Below, piece by piece: positions 37,706 to 49,350 of a stretch of 64,000 bases of DNA. The notes under the pieces are model-generated. The model saw nothing but the letters and a program-made list of their open reading frames with translations. It was not told where the DNA came from and searched no databases. Position 1 is the first letter of the stretch. The number at the start of each line of letters is the position of its first letter. The position numbers and the translations under genes are program-made. The stretch is from positions 1,146,763 through 1,210,762 of the forward strand of contig VWZX01006819.1 in the NCBI GenBank assembly GCA_013399015.1. Reading direction: 5' to 3'. The stretch is from Galbula dea. Lineage: Eukaryota > Chordata > Aves > Piciformes > Galbulidae.

Positions 37706-38329
37706 TCAGAGCTGTGGTTCTCCCTTCCCAAAAGCACCAGGCAACCCCAGCAGGTTAAGAGCACATGCTACATTCTTCACAGGGCTGTGGTCTGTGATGT
37801 CAGTGAGGTTGCTCTCTAAACTTGCCTCCAGAAAGCACTCTCAGGAACCCAGAGCTGCCATTTCCTCCTTGAAATCTCTTGTTCTCAGAAGGCAAGAGAA
37901 AAAAACCCTGAGCTTCTGCCAAGAAATGTTTAAGTGTTCCCATCCAAACCCTCCTTTTTCTTAAGCTTTTCCTCTCTTTCTCTATCATAAATCACTCTGG
38001 GGAAATACCATGGACTCTGAACCTTGAAGTTATGTTCCTAAGTGGTGAACCATCATCTTTCAATAGACTCTTGACCATAAAAGTGGAGTCTATCTGCAAA
38101 AGTAAGTTCTATATTGCTTTTTCTATATTAATTATATGTTACATAGCTTAATGTCTGTTGTTACAGGAAGTTACTCCAGCCATTACTATGGAAACCTGCT
38201 ACATCCTAACCAGAACAAACATCCCAAGAGTTGACAACAAAGCTTTGGGGAATGCATCAAAATGCTAGGCAAAGGTGACTCCACCTGGCTCCAAACCAGC
38301 TTGCCAAATACCAGCAGAATCAGGTTAAC

Positions 38330-38379
38330 AGTTGGACTCTATGATCTTAGATCTTCCCACCTTAACGATTCTATGATTC
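38330..38379 (+). mobile_element. CR1 LINE 3' tip
   Basis: AGTTGGACTCTATGATCTTAG followed by CCACCTTAACGATTCTATGATT is the CR1 tail in sense orientation. Only about 50 bases are recognisable. Confidence 0.85.
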
Positions 38380-39628
38380 AGAAGAGGTAAAACCTGAAGA
38401 CACTATTCAAGAAGCCAGTGGCATCCATGCTCTACATTGCTGACCAGCAGTGCTCCACTGCTCTGTCAGCACCTCTGCCTTTGAAGCACAACCACCAACC
38501 TTAAAGATAAAACCAAAAGAAATAAAACCCAACCAACAACGAAACACAAAACCAAAGCCAAAAATAGTGCCCTTGGAGCATTCTTCTGAAGCAGCTTAAA
38601 AGAAGAGAAGCCACCTAACTGCCAGGAGTTCCTTCAAGCAAGCCCAGAGACAGGTTACTCGCCTGCCAGCACCAAGAGCTAGCCTGAGTACTGCTGGCAC
38701 ATCTTTAAGTGCTAACTTAGTAGCAGAAACTGTCTGTCAAATTCATTGTTGGTCTGATGAATCAGTTTGGTGTATCAGGACAAGCTGGCAAGGATCAGAG
38801 GGGCTGTTGCTGCAGGCAGGAATGCCATGGGAGAGCTCCAGTTCAGACACGCTCAGCCTAATTCCATTACTGAACCCTTCAGTCTCGAGCAGAAGTTAGA
38901 CATCACTCAGCCCACTTAGTCAGGCTTAAGTGCCTGAAAAAAACCTTCATCCTTCAACAGCTTTCAGCACACTGGAGGAAAAGTGACTGTGATATACACT
39001 GAGAGCAAGCAGATGGCTTCTGAAAACAAGCAAGATGGCAGGGGATGGACACACAAAGTGTCCTTCAGCAGTGAATTAGGGAGCATGAGCTGAAGGCAAA
39101 GCTCAGCACCACCCTCAGCTCCTTCCAGTTTGTAACTAGAAGAAAAATCTGCCTTCAATTCCTCAGATTTGGTGTAAAATGAAATCTCTAATCTGGTTTC
39201 CCAGTGCAGAACCATGAAATTGTAGTCCATGGCATATGAACAGATTACATTAGTACACTTGGAATGTTCTAACATGTGTAATTCTACTTTTAAGCCTGAT
39301 TTGAGATTGCCTCAATTTAGCTTGGAAGAAGAAATCAGAAGACCTCACAGAACAGAACCTGGTAAAATGAAAGCAGTAATGAGGAGATGATGGGACAGAC
39401 AAAAATCAAATGTCACAGCTCTCAGCATGAAAGACAGGAAATCATACAACTTTGGGAATGAAAGTGGTTTAAGAGGAAGATCAGAAATGAGCTGTGGAAT
39501 TATCTCCTGAGCCAGAATATGGGAGTGGCATCATTTGAAACTTGTAGAATAGAGAAGGTGTGTGTAGGGAGGAGGGAAAGATGCTAAAACCATTCAGCCC
39601 AGAACAACTAAGTTTGGCAGATGAACAG

Positions 39629-39740
39629 AACTCATTTAAAATCAAAATCAAACCAAAACCAAACCAACCAACCAAAAAAAAACCCCCAACAACCCAAAAA
39701 ACCCAACCAGAACCACCAAAAACCAAACCACAAAACCCTA
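39629..39740. repeat. A/C-rich low-complexity tract
   Basis: The plus strand has no G from 39629 to 39709, and again none from 39711 to 39740. It is built of ACC, AACC and A-runs. The minus strand, the sense of the SPSB4 pre-mRNA, is therefore a G/T-rich tract with GGG and GGGGG runs. The frames found over it are artefacts of composition. Confidence 0.9.
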
Positions 39741-40344
39741 GATCATTGAGTTTACTATCTTGAATTCAAGTTGCTAATATGCTTCTAACCATTAGCCTTC
39801 CCCATTACCAGATGGGCTGTATAATGCAAAAACTAAATGACAAAACACTTCCCAGGGCTGCTTAAATGACTGATTTGTAGCTGCAGGCATCTAGCAAGTT
39901 GTGAATGATTATTGATGCACAAGAGCAACTCTCCTGGGGATGACAGTAATTAGTCTTTACAAACTTCAGGGGAACAAGAAAAAGAAGTCATTTGTGAACC
40001 ACAATTAAACAACTGTTAAAACTTGCACAAATTTAAAGCAGGTAAATATAGCATGTAAGATGCAGCACCTGAGGATTGATAATCTTCTCTAACAGTCCTG
40101 CTTTTCTTCTGTAAGAACACATAAATTAAGTTAAGCATAGCAAGTAAGAGACAATTCTGTCAGCCTAACTTCCTCTATCACCATCAAATGTCTTTCTCCA
40201 ATATTTCTCCTGTGCTATGAAATACTGTAAGTGGTCTCCCTTTCTTATTTCATCTACAGCAATGCTTAACAGGGAGCCAGATATCCAAGGGATAAACCAG
40301 GTAGGAACTATTAAATTAGCTGGTGCCATAATGACCAGAGTGTG

Positions 40345-40495
40345 ACCAGCAGGTGAAGGGAGGTTCTCCTCCTCCATTACTCTGCCCTAGTCAGGCCACA
40401 TCTGGCTGTTGTGCCCAGTTCTGGGCTCCCCAGTTCAAGAGAGGCAAGGAACTGCTGGAGAGAGTCCAGCAGAGGCTAGGAAGACGCTGAGGGCA
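40345..40495 (+). mobile_element. CR1 LINE internal fragment
   Basis: Sense CR1 ORF2 landmarks are ACTCTGCCCTAGTCAGGCC, GTGCCCAGTTCTGGGCTCC and GGAACTGCTGGAGAGAGTCC followed by AGCAGAGGC. The 3' tail is missing, so this copy is truncated or broken at both ends. Confidence 0.9.
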
Positions 40496-43400
40496 CTATT
40501 TTACATCATGAATAAACACTAAGGTCCAGCATGGAGCAGTGAACATGTTACACCAAAACAGCTCCCCTCAACTGCTTTAGGGCTCTATGTAAGGGTCACT
40601 AGATACTACAAAAGAAGTTTAATGTTCCAGTCCAGCTACAGCCTTTCATGGCTTCAAAGACACTTTGTTGGGGTTCAGTTATCCTTTCCAGGGGTCAGCA
40701 AATCCAGTTAACTAGCTGAAAAGCTGTTGACTATAGCACCTGGAGAGAAAAAAGCATCAAGTGTCACAACCTGGCTCTAGCTCCTGCTATCCAGATAGGC
40801 TTAGGCATACTCAGCTACCATCACACACTTCACAGCCTGCCAACCAAAGTATTTCCTTTTAAAACAAACATTTGAATTACAGATTATAAAGAGCAGTCTG
40901 TTATAGCAGGTGCACTGTCAATCCCTGCCATGCTCAAGTTTGGCCTTACCTACTCACTGTCAAGAGAATATGTTGCTAAAATTAACAGAGCATGCCAAAA
41001 ATCTCTCTGCAGCTGTGCTGGGTGAAGTGGAGAAGAACAGACTGAAGCTTTAAATAAGACATTCAAAAAGATCTTCCATCCAGACAGACAGAAAGGCAAG
41101 TCTCTATTCCCTAGCCATCCAAGAAAGGAGGCTAAGTGTTTCAACAGTGTTCTGACCTTCAGAAATGGTATCAAACATGCAAAATGCAAGAAAAAGGACT
41201 TGCAGCTAACTGGGGCAGGATCACACCTAGGTGGGAGCACACATGCACCCAGATCCAATGTGTTCACCTTCCAGGCTCTGCCTTGCTCAGGGTGCTGGGT
41301 GCTTCCCTTCTTCATACAGCAGCCCCCTGATGCTTTCAGTGGGATCCAATAAAGCTCTACAGACAAAATGATCTCAATATTGGTCTGTCAGCTACGTCCA
41401 TGGCACAAAAAGAGACATTTAATATGTCTAGAGAGACAGATCTCTGCTGAAGAACTTGAAGGCTGGAGCTGATTTCTCTCTCCAGTGTAATTACCTCCTC
41501 CATTCACCAATGTTTGTAGACTTGTGGTTAATTCCTTCCCTCCAAAGGGGATGGCAGCTAAGTAAGAAGAGGAGGAGGAGGAAAAAAACCTTAAAGGCCA
41601 AGTGAATTAACTGTCTCTTCGTAAAGCTAGCAAGGACATGCATTATTCATGCATGGAGGACAGGAGTGCACTCATCAGCCTACAGGGCTACAGGGAACTC
41701 TGAATCTGAAGCTCTCATCCTTTGTAGCCATCATAAAGGTTAGCTGCATTCTTTCAGCCAAAAGCAAGTGAGAGTTAACTGCTGCCTTTCTCCCAGAGCC
41801 ACAGGTAGGCAAAGGGATTGCTCCCAGCTCTGACAGACTGCTGGAGCTCCTGGGCACAGCTAACATGAGAACTTGCCTCTCCTCCCTTGGATGCAGCAGA
41901 GGAAGATGGAGGAATATTGAAGCCAACTGGTATTCCTACACACAAGAAAGAGTTCTTGTGTTACTAGAAGATGTCAGAGCATGTGGCTATGACACAGCAA
42001 GCTTTCATGGGCCCTAATGAGACCAGCAGTGTCTAATGCCAGCTAATACACAAGCCTCTACATTACCAACCCCACAGTAAATAGCTACTTTGTACCAGAA
42101 GCAGCCCTTTTCACTTATTTACATCCACTACCAAGTGCCAGTCAAACTCCTCCTGCATCTTTGCAACCTTCTTTCTAAAAATACACCTTCCCAGTACAGT
42201 AGCTATTGCTGCTTTACAGTATGCTGATGGAAACTGCCTGACTGCATACCTTCTAGCCCATGTGTGTGAAGTAAATGAGCTCATTTTGTAGAAAGTCTCA
42301 CACCCATGCCTGAAATCTGGCTGGTTGAGCAGTGTTTACTTTCCCCCTGGGCTGTAAAGGATGAAAACCACAAGGCAAAACCCTGCAGACAAAACTCACA
42401 TTCACTGCAATCCTAACTGAAGCCTCCAGAACCTGGAGCAATGCTGGCCCTGGTGAAGACAGGTTGGGAGCAGGGCTGAAGGACCTCGAAGGATTACTTC
42501 CTATTTCTCTACAAGCTCTCTTTAAGGTGCTGCCTTCTCCTAAACTAGCCTTTGCAAGCTGACTGCCTTCAATTTCTGCTTCTCCTTTATTCTTTTACAC
42601 ACACTGATATGAGCTGTTACATGATGTGTGCTAGTTAAAACAAGGCACACGAGCTATGACTCCACTAAAGCATGCTAGTGTTACCCAACCCTATCTCACC
42701 AGCCAAATCTTCACATCTGCTAACTATTGATCCTTTTCCTCCTTCTTCTACTCTACAGACCTAATGAACTATTGATTCTTTCCTCCTCCCTCCATTTTCT
42801 GCTTTGGCTATGCATGCCTCTCCTCCACTGTCTGAGTCTCCTGTTCTGTAGAACCTCAGGCAGGACAGAAGCTCATCCTTCTTCATTTCAGCCATGTCCT
42901 CCTGTATCTGAGCTGCTCTGTCCCATGGTGGGCATCTGAGAACAAAACTCTCAAGTCAGACTACAGGACTGCACATTGTTGCAATGGAGGAGCACTGCAA
43001 AGTGGTTGGTTCTCCACCCTACTGCCTAGCTGTCCTCCTCCACCTGCTGGAGCTGCTGCAGCACATACTTGCCACCTCCTGCCCTCTTCAAGGCCTGGTC
43101 CTGCAGCCATGAAAGCATTGTACCCCCCTGGGGTGAAGCTGCCAGGGAGGTGAGAAGGGAGAGCTGCCTCTGCTCACTCCATCCTCCTCACCCCTTCCTC
43201 ATAGTGCAACACAAGAGGACCCTCCCTGCTTTCTGAGGGGGTTGGCACAACCCAAAGTCTAGCTGCTATGAAAAGTTATCAGCCCAGTTCTTGTTTTTTA
43301 AGTCACTGGCAGCATTTACTGTGCTCTGCAAATAAACTCCAAGGGATTTCCCTGATTCCTTAAAAAGCAAAGACTGGAAGCCCAATGCCTTCCCACAAGG

Positions 43401-43759
43401 AAAATAATGCTACCTGACAGTCCAAACCTCTTTGCTTCTTCATCCTTCTATCCCTTCCCCTTCTGCCACAGAGGGTGCCAGGCTGTTCTGAGTTCCCACA
43501 CACTGTCCTGAACAGCACAGCCACACCAAGGCACACACAGGCAGTCACCAGCCCCAGGCTGGGGCATGGCTCCAACCTCCAGAGCCTCCTGACAAAGACA
43601 GAGCTAAATGCACTTTTAGTGCTTACAAGAGGTTTAGTTGTACTTTCCCACACTGACTCTCTCCCTTTACTGTTGACAGCTCCTCTGCAGGTAGGGCAAG
43701 TGAGGAGAGAGCCCCTCCAGCCCTGCACAGCACAGGGATGGGGATGGAGAAGAGAAAGC

Positions 43760-44125
43760 ACAGAATCATATCACAGAATCATTATGGTTGGAAAAGACCT
43801 TTGAGATGATCCAAGTCCAACCATCCACCCAACACTGCCATGCTCACCACTGAACCATGGCCCCAAGCACCACATCTCCATGTGTTCTGAACTCTTCCAG
43901 GGATGGTGACTCCAGCATCTCCCTGGGCAGCCTGGGCCAATGCCTGATAACCCTCTCAGTGAAGAAAGTCTTCCTAATGTCTAAGTTGAACCTCCCCTAG
44001 GGCAACTTGAAGTCATGTCCTCTTGAGAAGAGGCTGAGCCTCACCTTCCTACCACCTCCTTTCAGGGAGCTGTGGAGAGCAAGAAGGTCTCCCCTGAGCC
44101 TCCTCTCCTCCATAGTAAACTTCCA
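43760..44125 (-). mobile_element. CR1 LINE 3' fragment
   Basis: The antisense tail is doubled (AGAATCATATCACAGAATC then ATTATGGTTGG). It is followed by CATCCACCCAACACTGCCATG, GGGATGGTGACTCCAGCATC and GAGCCTCCTCTCCTCCATAG. It shares the CATCCACCCAACACTG-type tail with the copy at 58905, a third CR1 subfamily in the window. Confidence 0.93.
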
Positions 44126-44954
44126 GATCTGTAACAGCCAAGTACACCTAAGACTATAAAAGTAAAGAGTTAGTTTTCCATGAAAATGTGTCTATTATTC
44201 TCTACATACATGGCAAAGCTGTACTTACCATCCAGCAAATACTTCAGGCCAGAGCTTCTCCTCCCACACCCTCTTTTTGCTGGCCACCAGCAAAGAACTT
44301 CCTGGTGCTGAATTAGTGCTTCATCACAGCACCACCACAGCCCTTTTCATTGCTCTGTGCAGCCTACTTTCCTCTCACAAATCCCTACCCTCCCCTCTGG
44401 AGGATACAGACAGTAAATCCCATGACAAAGCTCTGCTTTGAACTCATTAGCCAGGGTGACCTCAGTCAAATACCTTACTCACAGTATCTGCTGTAACAGT
44501 CACCATGAAGCAGCTGAAGCCAACTGCTTCCTCACAAACACACTCCAGTTCTGAGGATCAAAAATACTCAGAGTAAATCCTTTCTCCCTGGCTTCTTACT
44601 CTATTTATAGAAATAATTGTGTTTAAATACAAACCAAGAAGTTGCTATGCTTGAGGATACTTACAAAAGCATGCTTTTTCCAACTGCATTCTACTTTACA
44701 TAAACTACTCATTCCTTAATACCTGGAGATCTGGGATCACTAAGGAAAGAACATGTTCCATATAGACTCTGAGTAATTCCTGATGGACAAATCTTGACAA
44801 CCAAGCTTGAAAGAAACCCTCTATTTTCTGAGCAATAAAAATACCAACTGGTTTCTCACTAGCTTTCCTCTTAAACATAACCACTGTCAGAAGAACACAA
44901 AGACAAACACCAGTGATTCCCAACTTTTGCTTGTTACTTGTTCAGACACCCCAC

Positions 44955-45156
44955 TTCTTCTCTGAGAGGGTGCTGAGACACTAGAACAGGTTGCCCAGAG
45001 TAGTTGGGGATGCCACATCCCTGGAAGTGTTCCATGCCAGGTTAGATGAGGCTTGGAGCAACCTGATCTAGTGGAAGGTGCTCCTGCCCCTAGCAGTGAT
45101 GTTGGAACTAAATGATCCTTAAGGTCTCTTCCAGCCCAAACCATCCTATGCTTCTA
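44955..45156 (+). mobile_element. CR1 LINE 3' fragment
   Basis: Sense CR1 landmarks are GAGGGTGCTGAGACACTAG, AACAGGTTGCCCAGAGTAG, GAGCAACCTGATCTAGTGG and the tail AAATGATCCTTAAGGTCTC with CCATCCTATGCTTCTAG. It is truncated at 5'. Confidence 0.92.
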
Positions 45157-46944
45157 GTTTCAACATGCAAGGAAAGAAACATGTGACTAAGCACTGGACC
45201 AGGAGGAGATGAGGTGGGCACAGACTGTGCCCATCCCATATCACATACAGGGCCATTGAGGGACAGTGGAGAACAGCAGTGTGACCAGCAGAAAGGTTCT
45301 CTGGCAATCCAGTGAGAGGAGCCCCTGCTCCCACTCACATTTCCACTATGGGATCTGGGAAAAAACCAACCATCAAGAAACCACTTAACCCAGGTCCAAG
45401 CAGGTACCAGTGCAGCTCTGGGCCATCTCTTTAATAAGGAACAAGCTAAGAGGAAACACCAACACAGACTTCTGGTGCTTTGCTTTTGTGCCCTGCTTCT
45501 GGACACCTACAGATACCAAACCCTTCTGCTTAACTGGGAAAAAAGAAGTTGGCAGCATAGCAGAGTTAGGGGCTACATTCCCATCAATGATATATAGATA
45601 CTAACAACAAGAAGCAATAAATTGGACATTTGGGGGGTGTGTTTCCAAACTGTCTCCCCTCTCCAGTTCTGAGCAAATTTTAAGAGCTCCTGTTCCAATG
45701 AACCATCTACTCAACATATCATTTCCCACCTGGAAGAGCCTTTTACTTCTTTCTTATTCTTGTAACTGTCTGTGAGTGCCTCAGATGCTTCTGACCTGTT
45801 ACTACTAAATAATTTACCCAGCAGACCTCTCCATACCCAGCTGTAGTAGGAGGTCAAATGAGAGAACTCCATGCCAAAAACAAGAGCTGAATCATAAGCT
45901 ACCAGAGGTGAGAGGCAGGAAGGGTTCCACTTCATCAGCCCTGTTTCTATAGGTTCTCCAAAACTCAACTTCCAACTCATGAAGAAGACCAGAAACAGTT
46001 CCAGAGCTGCTCCTGTTTTCCTTCCCAGGCATCAGCAGCAGCCACCACAGGGTGATGGGAACGATGCTAATGCTGATGAGCCACCACCCAAAACCAACTT
46101 TCACACAGCCTCCTCCTCCTCTCCCAAAATACTCCATGCAACAAAAGCCTCACTGTTGTAGCTCCAACCCAAATCCTGCAGATGCTCACCAGATGCTGCC
46201 AGACTGGGAAGTGAGGCAGAAAATGGAGCTTCAGCTGTCAGGAACATGATGGGGCTTGAGCTGCTGCTGTAGAAGTCAGCAGAAGAATGCTGCTGCTTTT
46301 CATGGCAGCACACGCTTACAGTGGCTTACCCTCTGCTGGCAAACATCTAGAATGCCCTCAAAACCAGCTCTCTGAAGAGTGGCCTCATCTTTCTATCACT
46401 TCTTAGGCTCAGGAGATGCACCCACTAGTTTACCTTGCTCTGTCCAACAAGAGATTATAAATGTTTTATCCTGAAACACTAACAAATATGGCCCAAGTTT
46501 GAGAAACTCCGAGGTTCCCCAGAACTTCTGAAAGGAGGAATAATGGAAAACCTCCAGCCCAGGATTTCCTTACTCTGAAGAAACTGTGTACTTATCTCTA
46601 ACAGTACTTAGATACTTCCTTGTGCTTCAGAGCAATAACTGGCTTCAAAAGAAAGAAAATCCTCCTGGAAACCACTCCTCAAGACACAGGAGTGGCACAG
46701 ACTAGGACACCTCTGAGATAGACCTAGGCAGGCAACAGTTTTCAGCTCAGGTGTTATGAAAGGAGAAGTCTTCTGAGTTCACCTCACTGAGGTGTTCCAG
46801 GGTGAACTCTCCAGGAAAGCCACAGGCTGCTCTGCTGCCATGGCTTGCTGCTCCCTGCTTTTGCAATGAAGCACTCACAATGTTCAGTAGATGCTGAGGA
46901 TCAAGAAACGATTCTCCTCTGAGCCATAAGGCACCTGCATGTCA

Positions 46945-47386
46945 GAAGGAGGCCATGAAACCATGTGAGGGCTGGAACCCCTCTGCAGTGAGGACAGGTT
47001 GAGAGAGTTGAGGTTGTTCAGCCTGCAGAAGGCTCCAGGGAGACCTTCTTGTGACCTTTGGGTACTTAGGGGGCTAATAAGAAAGATGGGGACAGACTTT
47101 TTAGCAGGACCTGTTGTGACAGGACAAGGGCTGATGGTTTGAAAGAGAGAGGAGATTTAGAGTAGAGGGAAAAGGAAGAAATTGTTTTCACTGGATGGTG
47201 AGACCCTGGCCCAGGCTGCCCAGAGAACTGGGAGATGTCCCATCCCTAGAACCACTGCAGGTCAGGTTGCCTGGGGGGCTCTGAGCAACCTGATCTAGTT
47301 GGAGATGTCCCTGCACACTGCAGGGGGGTTGGACTAGGTGACCTTGAAAGGTCCCTTCCAACCCAAACCATTCTATAACCCTAAGC
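46945..47386 (+). mobile_element. CR1 LINE 3' fragment (about 440 bp)
   Basis: Landmarks in order are GAGGGCTGGAACCCCTCTGC, TTGTTCAGCCTGCAGAAGG, AAGAAAGATGGGGACAGAC, CAGGACCTGTTGTGACAGG, GAGCAACCTGATCTAGTTGG, GGTTGGACTAGGTGACCTTG and CCAAACCATTCTATAACCC. This is a clear sense-strand CR1 3' end with moderate decay. Confidence 0.94.
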
Positions 47387-48049
47387 TCATCACATGAAAC
47401 ATAACAAGACCAAATCTGACATTTGGAAATGTGAGTGGATTGTGTTTATTCCTGGAGCTGCTGTGTGCTCCTTGGCTATCCAAACAGCTCTTACCCAGGC
47501 TGATTTACAGTGCCTGATGCTTCCTAACCAAATCAATGAGCACGTTGTCCATCACCTCATTCTCCAAGCAACACAGGGGATTTAGACACACATCAATTTT
47601 TAAATCACACCCTGAAAGCCCAATTTACTCTGTGCTGGGAACTTAGCTCAATTTCTTCTGACAGTCTGCAAATCAAAGGCAGAATGAATGAAGGTGGCAT
47701 CCTAAGCAAATCAGTACAGCTGGGAGCATGTCTTGCCTGCCTAAACAGACTGGGATTACATTTTCTGCCATAAACATACTGAATGCCTTGACAAACAGAG
47801 AAACCTGACCCATGGCCACCACATTACCAACAGTTAGCAACTCCTCAGGGCTGAGGCCAGGGCTTGGTGTCCTGCAGGCACTGCACAGCAGCTTCTACCA
47901 ATGGATTTACCACGCTTGTGTGACCTTGACCAATGATACCTTCAGAACAACAACAAAACTCAGAACAGAAAGATGTTGAAGGATGAATAAATGTCTGCTC
48001 ATTTCAAGAGCCAGCTATGTGCTAGAGACTCTAATTGTCTAACAGGCAA

Positions 48050-48235
48050 CTCCTCTTCATCCAGTCCCAGCATGGTGAGGGTTAGAAGGGACCTCTGGGT
48101 CATCCAGTCCAACCCCCCTGCTAAAGCAGGTTGCCCAGGATCACCTCCAGGCACATTTGGAATCTCTCCAGAGAAGGAAACTCCACAATCTCTCTGGGCA
48201 GCCTGGGCCAAGGCTCTGGCACCCTCAGAGCATGT
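48050..48235 (-). mobile_element. CR1 LINE 3' fragment
   Basis: CAGTCCCAGCATGGTGAGGG with ATCCAGTCCAACCCCCCTGC, TTGGAATCTCTCCAGAGAAGG and TCTCTGGGCAGCCTGGGCC is an antisense CR1 tail. It is of the same subfamily as 27690-27945. The 198-codon plus-strand frame at 47991-48587 runs through it and is not a gene. Confidence 0.9.
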
Positions 48236-48808
48236 GAACCTGCAGCATGAAGCCTTTCACAATTTGGCAATTTTCTATGCTGTGACATTGTTTAAAATCA
48301 CATTCAAGAAATGGAATTATACACATTTACTCACTTTAAAACAGTCTGAGGCTTTCTGTCAACTGCAGAGGCTGGAAGGGACAGATAAAAGCAAGCAGTG
48401 TAGGAGGCAAAAATCAAGCATGACCCTAAGGCATCTAAAGCCTGCAGCTGGCTATTGCTGCCTCTTGAAGTGGGCAAAGAAACTTCTGCTGAGCTGCAAC
48501 AAGAAGCCTTCTGTAACTTCCCATTTGTCCATATACTGCCTGCATTTATCACAAAGGAGATCAGTGAGTCCACACATGGGGTCTTAAACATGTGCTACCA
48601 GCTGAGCCCAAGAGCTGATGCCACTAGTCCTAACCAGCAGCTGCTCCAGGATTATCACTTCCATGAAAAGCAACAGGTGCTCACTCATTAAAAAAAAAGG
48701 TTTCTTCTCCAAGATTGTGTTCCTGAGGGCCATTATCCACTGATATACATGTGGCCTGAACTGGATTCCTTCTCCTCATACTCTCATTCCCAGGATTTGA
48801 AGAAAAAT

Positions 48809-49350
48809 TCACAGAATCATTAAGGTTGGAAAAGACCTCTAAGGTCATCAAGTCCAACCATCAACCTATCACCATCATGCCACTAAACCATGCCCCTAAG
48901 TACCACATCTGCATGTCTTTTGAAGCCCTCCAGGGAGGGTGACTCCACCACTGCCCTTGGCAGCCTGGGCCAATGCCTAACAACTCTTTCAGGGAAGAAC
49001 ATTTTTCCTAGTATCTAACCTAAACCTCCCCTGGTGCAATTTGAGGCCATTTCCTCTTGTCCTCTCACTGGTAACCTGAGAAAAGAGACTGACTCCCAAC
49101 CTATCTCCAGCCTCCTCTCAGGGAGTTGGAGAGAGTGAGAAGGTCTCCCCTAAGCCTCCTCCTCCTCAGACTAAACAACCCCAGTTCCCTCAGCTGCTCC
49201 TCACATGACTTATTCTCCAGGCCCTTCAGCAGACTCACTGCCCTTCTCTGGACACCCTCCAGTGTCAGTTGGTACCCATATGCCCATGGCCTCTCACCAT
49301 CTTGGATCATGACTAGCCAGAGCTGGACCCAGTCTCCAAGAGCACCACTG
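48809..49350 (-). mobile_element. CR1 LINE fragment (about 540 bp)
   Basis: ACAGAATCATTAAGGTTGG opens the antisense tail. CCAACCATCAACCTATCACC, GAGGGTGACTCCACCACTGC, CCATTTCCTCTTGTCCTCTC, CTCAGCTGCTCCTCACATG and CTTCTCTGGACACCCTCCAG follow. About 50 unfamiliar bases (near 49265-49313) interrupt it before AGAGCTGGACCCAGTCTCC. Little decay makes it one of the younger copies. Confidence 0.94.

Noticed and set aside
39636..39740. Interstitial telomeric repeat
   Set aside because: The CCAA and ACC units do not form CCCTAA/TTAGGG repeats.
44221..44236. Strong minus-strand donor GGATG|GTAAGTAC
   Set aside because: The frames upstream on the minus strand are short and no acceptor with a pyrimidine tract is apparent. 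An isolated donor of this quality is expected by chance in 64 kb.
47991..48587. The longest open frame in the window (198 codons, plus strand)
   Set aside because: Its first third is antisense CR1 (48050-48235) and the rest has no recognisable domain or splice context, so it is a chance read-through of a repeat.
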